Below, piece by piece: positions 1 through 5,473 of a stretch of 5,546 nt of DNA. The DNA lies in assembly GCA_013816695.1 (NCBI GenBank), contig JACDDZ010000124.1, positions 1-5,546 of the forward strand. Reading direction: 5' to 3'. Every line of letters begins with the position of its first letter. Within the stretch, counting starts at the first letter, position 1. Origin of the DNA: Gemmatimonadaceae bacterium (GTDB taxonomy: Bacteria; Gemmatimonadota; Gemmatimonadetes; Gemmatimonadales; Gemmatimonadaceae). The notes beneath the pieces are model-generated. The model had not been told where the DNA came from. It was given only the letters and a program-made list of their open reading frames with translations, and ran no database searches. The position numbers and the translations under genes are program-made.

Positions 1-28
1 CGAGGATCGTCGTGTTTTGATTGTCCAT
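1..28 (-). CDS. Start of a further minus-strand gene, cut by the window edge
   Basis: Directly after the stop of the ferritin-like gene, the minus strand reads GGAG (40-37), eight bases, then ATG at 28-26, and stays open to base 1. The visible peptide is MDNQNTTIL, nine residues. The good Shine-Dalgarno site with normal spacing and the 12-base gap from the previous stop suggest the second gene of an operon. Tat-type ferritin-like genes often occur as tandem pairs, so a second ferritin-like protein is a reasonable guess (inference). Nine residues cannot identify a family. Confidence 0.5.
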
Positions 29-40
29 TTTTTGGGCTCC

Positions 41-799
41 TTATCCGTTGCCGTTGGGGCCTTGGACAAACGTCGTCGGCGCGTTGGAGAATTGAACCAT
101 TTCCACGATGAAATTCTGCGCGGCGGCTCTGACCTTGCCGGGGCTGAATACATCATCAAAAGGCGTGGGCGAGAAGCCGGCGACGCCGCTCCTTTTCGGA
201 TTGATGAGATCGCGAATCGCCGAGGCGTGCCGCGCTTCGACCGAGACGATCTTTCCCGCAAGTCCGAGATTGTTTACGTCGGCCAGGTACTGGGCGGCTC
301 CGTTGTATGCAGATACGCCTAGGTCTTCAAAATCCCTCGATGCTGCGAGAACCGCTGTCCTGCTCTTGAAGTTGAGCGACCCGTAGGTAGGAGTCAGCGT
401 GAAATCATTTGCCGTCCCCAGCAAGACCTTGAAGGCTTCGCGGTGGATCACTTCGTGATTCTTGATGTCTCCGAGAATCGTCTGCTCGGAAGCGGGAATA
501 TCCGAACCGCTGAAATTGGCGACGACCTTCGTGTAGAAGTCGGCCTCCAACTGTTCCAGCGCGTACGCGAACTGCAACACTGCAGTATCGCCCTTGGCGA
601 AATCAATGACTACGGCTTTTCCACTATTCGGCCCGGTGACTCCACCGTCGCCGCCGCCATTGTTATCGTCATTGCTGCAGCTTGCCAGCATACTAGGCAT
701 CAGGACGATAGCCCCGCCCATTCCAAGAACTTTGAGAAATTGTCTCCGGCCACCATTCTCGAGCAGCTGCTCGCTGCGCGAAATCACTACTGTCTTCAT
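41..799 (-). CDS. Tat-exported ferritin-like domain lipoprotein
   Basis: This is a 252-residue protein. The N-terminus carries a twin-arginine signal (GRRQFLK, residues 17-23), a hydrophobic stretch (24-39) and a lipobox LASC with the lipidated cysteine at 41. An Asn/Asp/Gly-rich linker (about 43-60) follows. The rest matches a ferritin-like four-helix bundle of the Ferritin_2 type. Likely metal ligands are Glu82 or Glu85 in helix A, Glu116 and His119 (NHEVIHRE) in helix B, Glu158 in helix C, and Glu188 and His191 (VEARHA) in helix D. Tat export suggests folding, perhaps with bound metal, in the cytoplasm before anchoring in the cell envelope. Members of this family are poorly characterised; iron or di-metal redox chemistry is inferred from the ligands. 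The frame is open up to 910, but the ATG at 799 places the Tat motif at the normal distance and has a purine-rich site upstream. A GTG two codons earlier (805) is an alternative. The gene is divergent from the GntR regulator. Confidence 0.88.
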   Translation of the reverse strand: MKTVVISRSEQLLENGGRRQFLKVLGMGGAIVLMPSMLASCSNDDNNGGGDGGVTGPNSGKAVVIDFAKGDTAVLQFAYALEQLEADFYTKVVANFSGSDIPASEQTILGDIKNHEVIHREAFKVLLGTANDFTLTPTYGSLNFKSRTAVLAASRDFEDLGVSAYNGAAQYLADVNNLGLAGKIVSVEARHASAIRDLINPKRSGVAGFSPTPFDDVFSPGKVRAAAQNFIVEMVQFSNAPTTFVQGPNGNG

Positions 800-809
800 T
801 GCCACGTTA

Positions 810-816
810 CCCCCTC
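810..816 (-). promoter_or_regulatory. Ribosome binding site of the ferritin-like gene
   Basis: The minus strand reads GAGGGGG, ten bases before the ATG at 799 and four before an in-frame GTG at 805. Counted from the GAGG core the spacers are 13 and 7, so the GTG cannot be excluded as the true start. The two choices differ by only two residues and leave the Tat signal intact. The site rules out the far-upstream start at 910, which has no such motif. Confidence 0.5.
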
Positions 817-872
817 GCTTAGCGTTTTCGCGGAACTCGGCGAGCCCCGCAACGCGTTGGGTATAGGCATTT

Positions 873-928
873 GGGGGTCCAATGGGGGGAAACGCACGTT
901 TCCAATGCAATTAATCCGGGGGTCAAAT
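873..928. repeat. G-rich imperfect direct repeat in the divergent control region
   Basis: The 11-mer GGGGGTCCAAT (873-883) recurs as GGGGGTCAAAT (918-928), with one mismatch and starts 45 bp apart, about four helical turns. A third G-run (884-889) lies between them. The repeats sit between the ferritin-like gene and the GntR gene, where operators would be expected. Their role as protein binding sites is inference. Confidence 0.4.
888..903. repeat. Inverted repeat GGAAACG-CA-CGTTTCC, possible operator
   Basis: Two perfect 7-bp arms flank a 2-bp centre, a 16-bp dyad typical in size for a dimeric helix-turn-helix regulator. It lies about 90 bp upstream of the ferritin-like start and 148 bp upstream of the GntR start, between the two G-rich direct repeats. 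A loop of two bases is too small for a stable RNA hairpin, which favours a DNA site. The GntR protein encoded next door is the obvious candidate binder, but nothing in the sequence proves it. Confidence 0.45.
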
Positions 929-971
929 GCCGCAGACGGTCCAAAGTGGTACGGTCTGATACATCTGCGGC
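929..971. repeat. Inverted repeat GCCGCAGA / TCTGCGGC with 27-base spacer
   Basis: Perfect 8-bp arms occupy 929-936 and 964-971. Within them, ACGGTC occurs twice in direct orientation (936-941 and 951-956, period 15), and CAGAC (933-937) can also pair with GTCTG (954-958), which gives an alternative shorter stem. The element is 80 to 122 bp upstream of the GntR start. It could be a split operator, a leader structure if transcription begins upstream of it, or chance. Confidence 0.35.
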
Positions 972-1040
972 CCGAACAATGCCCTGTAGGCAGCCCTAAC
1001 CAGTGTCCGAATCTGGAGTCTATTCTCAAACAGCATTTTT

Positions 1041-1045
1041 AAGGT
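1041..1045 (+). promoter_or_regulatory. Ribosome binding site that fixes the GntR start
   Basis: AAGGT lies six bases before the ATG at 1051. The frame could begin at a GTG at 1003, but that codon has no purine-rich site before it, and the 16 extra residues would precede the normal N-terminus of a GntR winged helix. A T-run (1036-1040) directly precedes the site. Confidence 0.5.
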
Positions 1046-1050
1046 CCCAC

Positions 1051-1983
1051 ATGCCGGTACCGCGAGTAAAAAACATTACCGCCTCGCTGCGTTATCGCGT
1101 GGAACGAGCCCTTGAGATGGGTGCGCTTAAATCGGGTGACCGTCTTCCCAGCGCCAGGGAGCTGGCCCGTGAGTTCCAGGCTGACCCCCGCGTGATTCTC
1201 GCCGCCTACCGGACTTTGGCTGAGGAAGGGCTTATCGACATCAGGCCGCGATCGGGAAACTATGTTTCGAAGAGGAACGTGATTTCGCCTGCTGCTGACC
1301 CGCCGCCGACTCCACTCGTGGTCGATATCCTGAGCCAGGCAATAACGCGAGGTTACTCAACCAAGGAATTCGCCGGCTATCTCGCGGATGCCTCGTTTGG
1401 CCGCCGCCTCCGTGCCGTTGTAATTGCTGGCACTTCCGATCAGGCCGAGGGGCTTGCGCGGGAGTTAAAGGATGACTTCAGTGTCTCAACCGAAATCATC
1501 CCGCCCGAGTCCATAAAGCAAGCCAGGGAAAAAGCTCCGAAATTGCGAGGCGCGGATCTGCTCATCACTACCGAGGCTTTCGCCCCGATGGTTGGCCGTG
1601 TTGCGCGAAGAATGGGGAAGCCGATGATCGTGATTAGTGTCCGGGACAACATCATCAGTGAAGAGTGGAGGGCGCTGATGTTGCGCGGAGTCAATGTAGT
1701 CGCCGCCGATCCAAAATTCCTCATGTTACTTCGTGGGTACCTCGCCAACTCCCCACAGGCGAACGCCGTAAAAATGTTCGTCGCTGGCGAGGATTCGCTC
1801 GATTCAATTGAGCCAGGCACTGCGACGTACGTAACGCAAGCCGCACGAATAAAACTGGGCAAGACGCGGCTTCCGGGAACTCTCGTTCCGCCGCCGCGGG
1901 TTTTGTCAGAAGCGTGCGTGCGGTCCGTACTAAACGTCATCGTTTCGCTGCGCTACGACAGGAAAGTTCCCTTCCCCTCCTAG
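1051..1983 (+). CDS. GntR-family transcriptional regulator with an unassigned C-terminal domain
   Basis: This 310-residue protein has an N-terminal GntR winged helix-turn-helix (about residues 8-75). The hallmark GDRLPSARELA is at 29-39, the recognition-helix region DPRVILAAYRTLAEEGLI at 45-62, and the wing RPRSGNYV at 65-72. The AYRTLAEEGLI wording is closest to the YtrA-like branch. A proline-rich linker (about 80-88) and a helix (89-114) lead to about 195 residues that I cannot assign to FCD, UTRA or a MocR aminotransferase domain. This part alternates predicted strands and helices: AVVIAG (122-127), TEIIPP (147-152), ADLLITT (168-174), PMIVISV (191-197), with VNVVAAD and VKMFVAG further on. 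That pattern suggests a Rossmann-like or periplasmic-binding-protein-like sensor. The ligand is unknown. The gene is divergent from the ferritin-like gene and convergent with mgtE. The DNA-binding role is secure; the regulon is not. Confidence 0.87.
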   Translation: MPVPRVKNITASLRYRVERALEMGALKSGDRLPSARELAREFQADPRVILAAYRTLAEEGLIDIRPRSGNYVSKRNVISPAADPPPTPLVVDILSQAITRGYSTKEFAGYLADASFGRRLRAVVIAGTSDQAEGLARELKDDFSVSTEIIPPESIKQAREKAPKLRGADLLITTEAFAPMVGRVARRMGKPMIVISVRDNIISEEWRALMLRGVNVVAADPKFLMLLRGYLANSPQANAVKMFVAGEDSLDSIEPGTATYVTQAARIKLGKTRLPGTLVPPPRVLSEACVRSVLNVIVSLRYDRKVPFPS

Positions 1984-1991
1984 TCGAGTGG

Positions 1992-2007
1992 CCCTTCTAT
2001 AGAAGGG
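1992..2007. terminator. Perfect 16-bp palindrome at the convergent gntR/mgtE junction, possible bidirectional terminator
   Basis: CCCTTCTATAGAAGGG is identical to its reverse complement. In RNA from either strand it can form a 6-bp stem with a UAUA loop. It begins nine bases after the GntR stop and spans the mgtE stop codon (1997-1999). No T-run follows on either strand, so it is not a classical intrinsic terminator. It could stall polymerase, protect 3' ends, or be a protein site. Its position between convergent stops favours a 3'-end role. Confidence 0.4.
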
Positions 2008-3442
2008 TCCCGCGAAGAATCAGCAGCGCCACCGTGAAGTAAATGCTGAGTCCTGTCACGTCGACCAGTGTTGCCACGAACGGTGCAGAAGCACTCGCCG
2101 GATCAAAACCAATCCTTTTTAACAAGAAAGGAAGCATGGAACCCGCCAGCGAACCGAACGTTACAATCCCGGTTAAGGCTGCGGCGATAGTAATGGCAAG
2201 CAGGAAGTAATGCGGACCATAGTCAAACAGTCCCGTTCGCTGCCACACAATGATTCGCGTAAATCCGATTGCACCGAGAATTGCGCCCAGTATGATTCCG
2301 GATGGGAGCTCCCGCATCGCTACCCGCCACCAGTCACGCAGCCTGACTTCGCCGAGCGCCATTGCGCGAATGATCAGGGAGGTGGCCTGTGATCCGGAAT
2401 TACCTCCGGAGCTCATGATCAAGGGAATGAAGAGCGTCAGCACAATCGCCTTCTGAAGTTCGAGTTGAAAATGCTGCATCGCCGACGCAGTTAGCATTTC
2501 CCCGACGAACAGGACCCCCAGCCATGGCGCGCGCTTCCGAATCATTCCGAGCACCGAGATCTGCATGTACGGTTCGTCGAGCGCTTCCATGCCGCCGAAC
2601 TTCTGCGAATCTTCCGTATGTTCCTCGACGAGCGCATCGATGACATCGTCAACGGTGACGACGCCAAGTATGCGCATCGACTCATCCACAACTGGAATCG
2701 CGACGAGATCGTAGTTTCGGGTCAGCTGTGCCACGGTTTCCCGGTCTGCATCGGGAAGAACTGATACCACCTCACCCCATGCGACATCCGAAACCTTGGC
2801 GCCTTCGGGAGCCGCCAGAAGCTCGCGAAGCGACATCACTCCCTGCACGCGGCCTTCAGTGTCTGTCGCATAAACAGTGTACATGGCTTCGCGGCGGCCG
2901 CCTCGCGCAATTCGCCTCACTGCAGCAAGTGCATCCTCTACGGTCATGTCTTCCGGTACCGAGACGAACTCGGTCGTCATCAGGCCGCCGGCAGAATCGG
3001 TGTCGTACGCGAGAAGTTGTTCGGTCTCGTGACGCGCCGCCGCCGGAATCTCTGAGAGGATCTCGTCGATGCTCTCGTCTTCCAGTTCCTCAAGCGCGTC
3101 GGCTCGATCGTCCGGATTCATCTCGGTGACGAGTGCGGCGGCTTCGCGCGGAGTCATCTCCTCGAGCAGCTCGGTGCGGAGTTCTTCCTCGAGGTACTCC
3201 ATCACATCGGCCGCGCGAGCGGGTGGGAGCACCTTCAACAGGCGTGCTACATCTACCCGCTCGAGAGTCTCGGCGATGTCGGCAAGATCCGCCGCGTGCA
3301 GCTCCTCGGTCTCGACAGCGACAGTGTCGGGAGCCTCGTCGAGCAGCGCGAGAATGTCAGGGGCCAAAAGCGCCGCCAATCCACGCGCCTCCACATCTTC
3401 CTGGAGCGGAACGCGCAGCGGAGTGTGGCGCGGACTCGTCAC
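1997..3442 (-). CDS. mgtE: Magnesium transporter/channel MgtE
   Basis: The 481-residue protein has the full MgtE layout. An acidic helical N domain (about 45-140) contains ELHAADLADIAETLE and the EEELRTELLEEM and MNPDDRADALEEL repeats. Two CBS domains follow (about 145-275), opening with AYDTDSAGGLMTTEFV (145-160). The membrane domain has five predicted helices, near 305-322, 331-347, 379-400, 411-438 and 452-477. The pore signature PLIMSSGGNSGSQATS is at 340-355, and Asp461 in ATLVDVTG (457-464) matches the conserved aspartate that binds Mg2+ in the pore of Thermus MgtE. In the known family, the N and CBS domains sense cytoplasmic Mg2+ and close the channel when it is high. The start is GTG at 3442, overlapping the HMA stop as GTGA. 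It has no clear Shine-Dalgarno site, so translation probably depends on the upstream gene. The length is somewhat above the roughly 450 residues of the Thermus protein, through the N-terminal extension. Confidence 0.95.
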   Translation of the reverse strand: MTSPRHTPLRVPLQEDVEARGLAALLAPDILALLDEAPDTVAVETEELHAADLADIAETLERVDVARLLKVLPPARAADVMEYLEEELRTELLEEMTPREAAALVTEMNPDDRADALEELEDESIDEILSEIPAAARHETEQLLAYDTDSAGGLMTTEFVSVPEDMTVEDALAAVRRIARGGRREAMYTVYATDTEGRVQGVMSLRELLAAPEGAKVSDVAWGEVVSVLPDADRETVAQLTRNYDLVAIPVVDESMRILGVVTVDDVIDALVEEHTEDSQKFGGMEALDEPYMQISVLGMIRKRAPWLGVLFVGEMLTASAMQHFQLELQKAIVLTLFIPLIMSSGGNSGSQATSLIIRAMALGEVRLRDWWRVAMRELPSGIILGAILGAIGFTRIIVWQRTGLFDYGPHYFLLAITIAAALTGIVTFGSLAGSMLPFLLKRIGFDPASASAPFVATLVDVTGLSIYFTVALLILRGTLL

Positions 3443-3672
3443 ACGACCAGGGGTAGGGAACGGCTGTCCTGTTTGAAATCCGTCACGTTGTAGCCAGCTG
3501 TGCTTACGGCTTCACGGATTGCTTCAGGAGTTACGGTTCCATCGTGATCGATCACTGCACGTCCGATCGTAACATCGGCGCGTGAAATTCCCTTAACGCC
3601 CGACAGCGACGTGAACACTGCGCGTACGCAGTGCACACATGTCATTCCCTCGATGTTCGCCGTCGTCTTCAT
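3439..3672 (-). CDS. Small HMA-domain metal-binding protein, CopZ-like
   Basis: This is a 77-residue single-domain protein of the heavy-metal-associated fold. GMTCVHC (residues 9-15) supplies Cys12 and Cys15, the soft-metal binding pair, and VKGISRADV and the AGYNV near the end (59-63) match the usual fold. The tyrosine in GYNV corresponds to the position that is Tyr in CopZ-type copper chaperones. There is no signal peptide, so it is cytosolic. Cu(I) binding is the default expectation for CxxC HMA proteins; zinc or mercury are possible. No copper ATPase or CopY/CueR-type regulator is in the window. The gene starts 13 bases after the stop of the DUF4015 gene, without a visible Shine-Dalgarno site, and its TGA overlaps the GTG of mgtE by four bases. 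It may be leaderless from its own promoter or depend on readthrough from upstream. Confidence 0.92.
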   Translation of the reverse strand: MKTTANIEGMTCVHCVRAVFTSLSGVKGISRADVTIGRAVIDHDGTVTPEAIREAVSTAGYNVTDFKQDSRSLPLVV

Positions 3673-3679
3673 GGGGCAT

Positions 3680-3685
3680 AATATA
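3680..3685 (-). promoter_or_regulatory. Possible -10 box for a leaderless HMA-mgtE transcript
   Basis: On the minus strand TATATT ends seven bases before the ATG at 3672, so transcription would begin close to the A of the start codon. The 13-base gap after the upstream stop is AT-rich in an otherwise GC-rich area and has no Shine-Dalgarno site. No -35 match is seen at 15-18 bases, so this is a weak call. Confidence 0.25.
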
Positions 3686-4873
3686 CTAATTGCCGCTGGG
3701 AACGGCCGGCGCGGATGCGCCTGATTTCTTCCGGCTCACGAGGGTTTTCTCGAGGCCGGCAAGAAACGGCTCGTAGCGCGACCCCGGATGCCAGAGCACC
3801 CAGCCGTCATAGCCTGCATCGTAGATCGCTTTCTTCTGTGCCTCGATTTCAGCGGGGCCATACGCTGGCGGTCCGAGGGAGAATGCCTGAATCCATGGAC
3901 GCACCCGCTCTCCCTTGACTCCGATTGCGTCGTTCCGCTGCTTCGCGCGCAAGATCGCAGCATACTGGATCTTGTATGGCTCGGCGTTCGGAAGCGGGAC
4001 GCCGAATGAGCCATGTGGATAGTGCGAGGGATAAGTCATCGGCAGCAGAACATCCACCGATTTTGCCAGAGGTTCCCACGCCTGGCCCACTTCGAGCGCG
4101 CCGCTCACAGTAGTCACGAGACCAAAAATGTCCGCCGTAGTCCTCACGCCGAGCTTGTCGAGCCGGCGATTCGCGGTCTGCAGAAACTCCGCAAGCGCTG
4201 CTGTTTTGGTCCGCCCATTCTGGTCCGGAAAAATCTGTGGCGGCAGACTCTTGTACGGCTCTGGAAAGCGGATGTAGTCGAACTGGATTTCGCCAAAGCC
4301 AAGCCTCGCCGCCTCTTCAGCGACCCTGAAATTGTATTCCCAGATTGAATTCGCATACGGGTTCACCCAGGTCAGGCCTTTCTTGTCGTGCCAGGCAGAG
4401 CCGTCCGGCTTCCTGATGGTGTTCCCGGGATTCAATCTCGCAGTTACGGAGTCCTTGAAAACGACTATTCGGGCAATTGGAAGTATTCCATGCGCACGGA
4501 CAGTGTCGAGCAGGGCTTTCATGTTCGGAACTTTTGTCGCTGTCCCTTCGTTCCTGCTCACAACCGGGTCGGACGAGTGGTAGTTCAAGCCGAATTCGTC
4601 CTTTACGTCGATTACGAACGCATTGATCTCTGATGTGTCAGCCATGGCAATGAGCTTGATCATGCGCGCCTTGCTCTGCGATGCGAAGCGATTGACATAG
4701 AGTCCGCGAATGATCGGATCGGCACCTGATTGCAGCTCGCCCATGGAGGCAACAGTTGCGGGCGTTGAGGAAGCCGCCGCCGCTACCGGCCGCCTTGGGG
4801 CTTTCTGGGCCGCGGGCGCGTCCTGCCTGGCGCAGGCAGTTGTCGCGAGTACTAGAATCGGTAAGTAGCGCAT
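3686..4873 (-). CDS. DUF4015-family putative glycoside hydrolase, probable lipoprotein
   Basis: This 395-residue protein has a short signal sequence (MRYLPILVLATTAC) with a possible lipidation cysteine at 14; the lipobox is imperfect because Thr, not Leu, is at -3. A low-complexity Ala/Pro linker (about 17-48) follows. The catalytic-type domain (about 52-375) shows the family's ordered motifs: IRGLYVNRF (55-63), FVIDVKDEFG (86-95), ARIVVFKD (134-141), WVNPYANSIWEYN (169-181), GFGEIQFDYIRFP (192-204), MTYPSHY (279-285), WIQAF (327-331) and GWVLWHPGSRY (357-367). These fit a TIM-barrel glycoside-hydrolase-like fold. Asp and Glu of GEIQFDYIRFP and Asp89/Asp92 are candidate active-site residues. 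No substrate is established for the family to my knowledge, so a cell-wall or extracellular polysaccharide role is inference. The tail (377-395) is Lys/Ser/Ala/Pro rich. It is the first gene of the unit that includes the HMA protein and mgtE. A weak GAGA lies four bases before the ATG. Confidence 0.88.
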   Translation of the reverse strand: MRYLPILVLATTACARQDAPAAQKAPRRPVAAAASSTPATVASMGELQSGADPIIRGLYVNRFASQSKARMIKLIAMADTSEINAFVIDVKDEFGLNYHSSDPVVSRNEGTATKVPNMKALLDTVRAHGILPIARIVVFKDSVTARLNPGNTIRKPDGSAWHDKKGLTWVNPYANSIWEYNFRVAEEAARLGFGEIQFDYIRFPEPYKSLPPQIFPDQNGRTKTAALAEFLQTANRRLDKLGVRTTADIFGLVTTVSGALEVGQAWEPLAKSVDVLLPMTYPSHYPHGSFGVPLPNAEPYKIQYAAILRAKQRNDAIGVKGERVRPWIQAFSLGPPAYGPAEIEAQKKAIYDAGYDGWVLWHPGSRYEPFLAGLEKTLVSRKKSGASAPAVPSGN

Positions 4874-4921
4874 ATGTTCTCGTGCGAGTTCGAAGGCGTA
4901 TGAAGGTGCGGTATGGCTTGC

Positions 4922-4927
4922 AGTATA
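4922..4927 (-). promoter_or_regulatory. Possible -10 box for the DUF4015-HMA-mgtE unit
   Basis: On the minus strand TATACT matches five of six consensus bases and would start transcription near 4915, leaving a leader of about 42 bases. No good -35 box is seen at normal spacing (GGTTTA with a 16-base spacer is the nearest). The assignment rests on the -10 match and its place in the 88-bp divergent region. Confidence 0.35.
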
Positions 4928-4928
4928 T

Positions 4929-4955
4929 TTGCCACCAGAACGTTAAACCTATAGT
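4929..4955 (+). promoter_or_regulatory. Probable promoter of the thioesterase gene, suggesting a leaderless mRNA
   Basis: TTGCCA (4929-4934, five of six to TTGACA) and TATAGT (4950-4955, five of six to TATAAT) are 15 bases apart, shorter than the ideal 17. The -10 box ends six bases before the ATG at 4962, so transcription should begin at or within a base or two of the start codon. In agreement, there is no Shine-Dalgarno site before this ATG. The element overlaps the control region of the opposite-strand unit. Confidence 0.45.
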
Positions 4956-4961
4956 GCAACA

Positions 4962-5465
4962 ATGGCCCAATCCAAATCAGTGCGCCGAACCAGCGATACG
5001 CACCATGAGACTTCCCAGTTAATGATGCCGCAACACTCCAACAATCTCGGGCATGTCTTTGGTGGAGTCATTCTGAGCATGATGGACACCACAGCTGCCG
5101 TCTCAGCCATTCGCCACTCGCGCCAGACCTGCGTTACTGCCTCTGTAGATCGGGTCGATTTCCGTGAGCCCATTCACATGGGCGACCTGGTAATAATGAA
5201 GTCAAGCGTGAACTACGTCGGTAAAAGCTCAATGGAAGTTGGCGTACGCGTGGAGACGGAAAACCTCATCACCGGCGTCCGGCGTCACACGAATTCCTGC
5301 TACCTGACCTTTGTGGCGGTGGACCGAAACGGCAGGCCTGTGCCAGTCCCGCCAATCGCCCCGGAAACAGATGACGAAAAGCGACGGTACGAATCCGCCA
5401 AGGGCAGAAGGGCGCGGCGCCTGGAAGAGCGAAAGGCTGAGGCCAGTTTCGACCAGAAAGCCTGA
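4962..5465 (+). CDS. Acyl-CoA thioesterase, hotdog fold (YciA/BACH type)
   Basis: The 167-residue cytosolic protein is expected to hydrolyse acyl-CoA to free fatty acid and CoA. The hotdog signature SNNLGHVFGGVILSMMD (26-42) aligns with YciA: Asn27 and Asp42 take the places of the conserved Asn and the catalytic Asp. VDRVDFREPIHMGDLV (62-77) and NSCYLTFVAVDRNGRPVPVP (111-130) are the next conserved blocks. The acyl chain-length preference cannot be read from sequence. After residue 134 comes a highly charged, probably helical tail rich in Lys, Arg and Glu, about 34 residues beyond the fold of E. coli YciA. The ATG at 4962 gives the usual N-terminal length; the second possible start (Met21) would cut into the first strand. 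The DUF2203 gene follows eight bases after the TGA, so the two are probably co-transcribed. Confidence 0.93.
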   Translation: MAQSKSVRRTSDTHHETSQLMMPQHSNNLGHVFGGVILSMMDTTAAVSAIRHSRQTCVTASVDRVDFREPIHMGDLVIMKSSVNYVGKSSMEVGVRVETENLITGVRRHTNSCYLTFVAVDRNGRPVPVPPIAPETDDEKRRYESAKGRRARRLEERKAEASFDQKA

Positions 5466-5473
5466 CCGACAAA

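Noticed and set aside
800..910. 37-residue N-terminal extension of the ferritin-like protein from a start at 910
   Set aside because: It would place the Tat motif about 55 residues in, lacks a ribosome binding site, and runs through the repeat-rich control region.
859..922. Possible G-quadruplex from four G-runs on the plus strand
   Set aside because: The runs are unequal and the last loop is 28 bases, far outside the usual loop limits.
443..1042. Open frame of 199 codons on the plus strand across the ferritin-like gene and the intergenic region
   Set aside because: It is antisense to a gene with clear Tat and ferritin motifs, shows no recognisable domain, and extends by chance into the control region.
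1440..1940. Open frame of 166 codons on the minus strand inside the GntR gene
   Set aside because: It mirrors the GntR reading frame, has no family motif and begins without a ribosome binding site.
3069..3476. Serine-rich open frame of 135 codons on the plus strand
   Set aside because: The Ser/Arg composition is what the reverse complement of the Glu/Asp/Leu-rich MgtE N domain produces; it is a shadow.
3443..3700. Mg2+ riboswitch (M-box or similar) ahead of mgtE
   Set aside because: The sequence upstream of mgtE is coding for the HMA protein up to a 13-base gap, leaving no room for a leader structure.
4871..4888. CTCG-TG-CGAG dyad just upstream of the DUF4015 start
   Set aside because: The arms are only four bases with a two-base loop, too small to be a credible structure or operator on its own.
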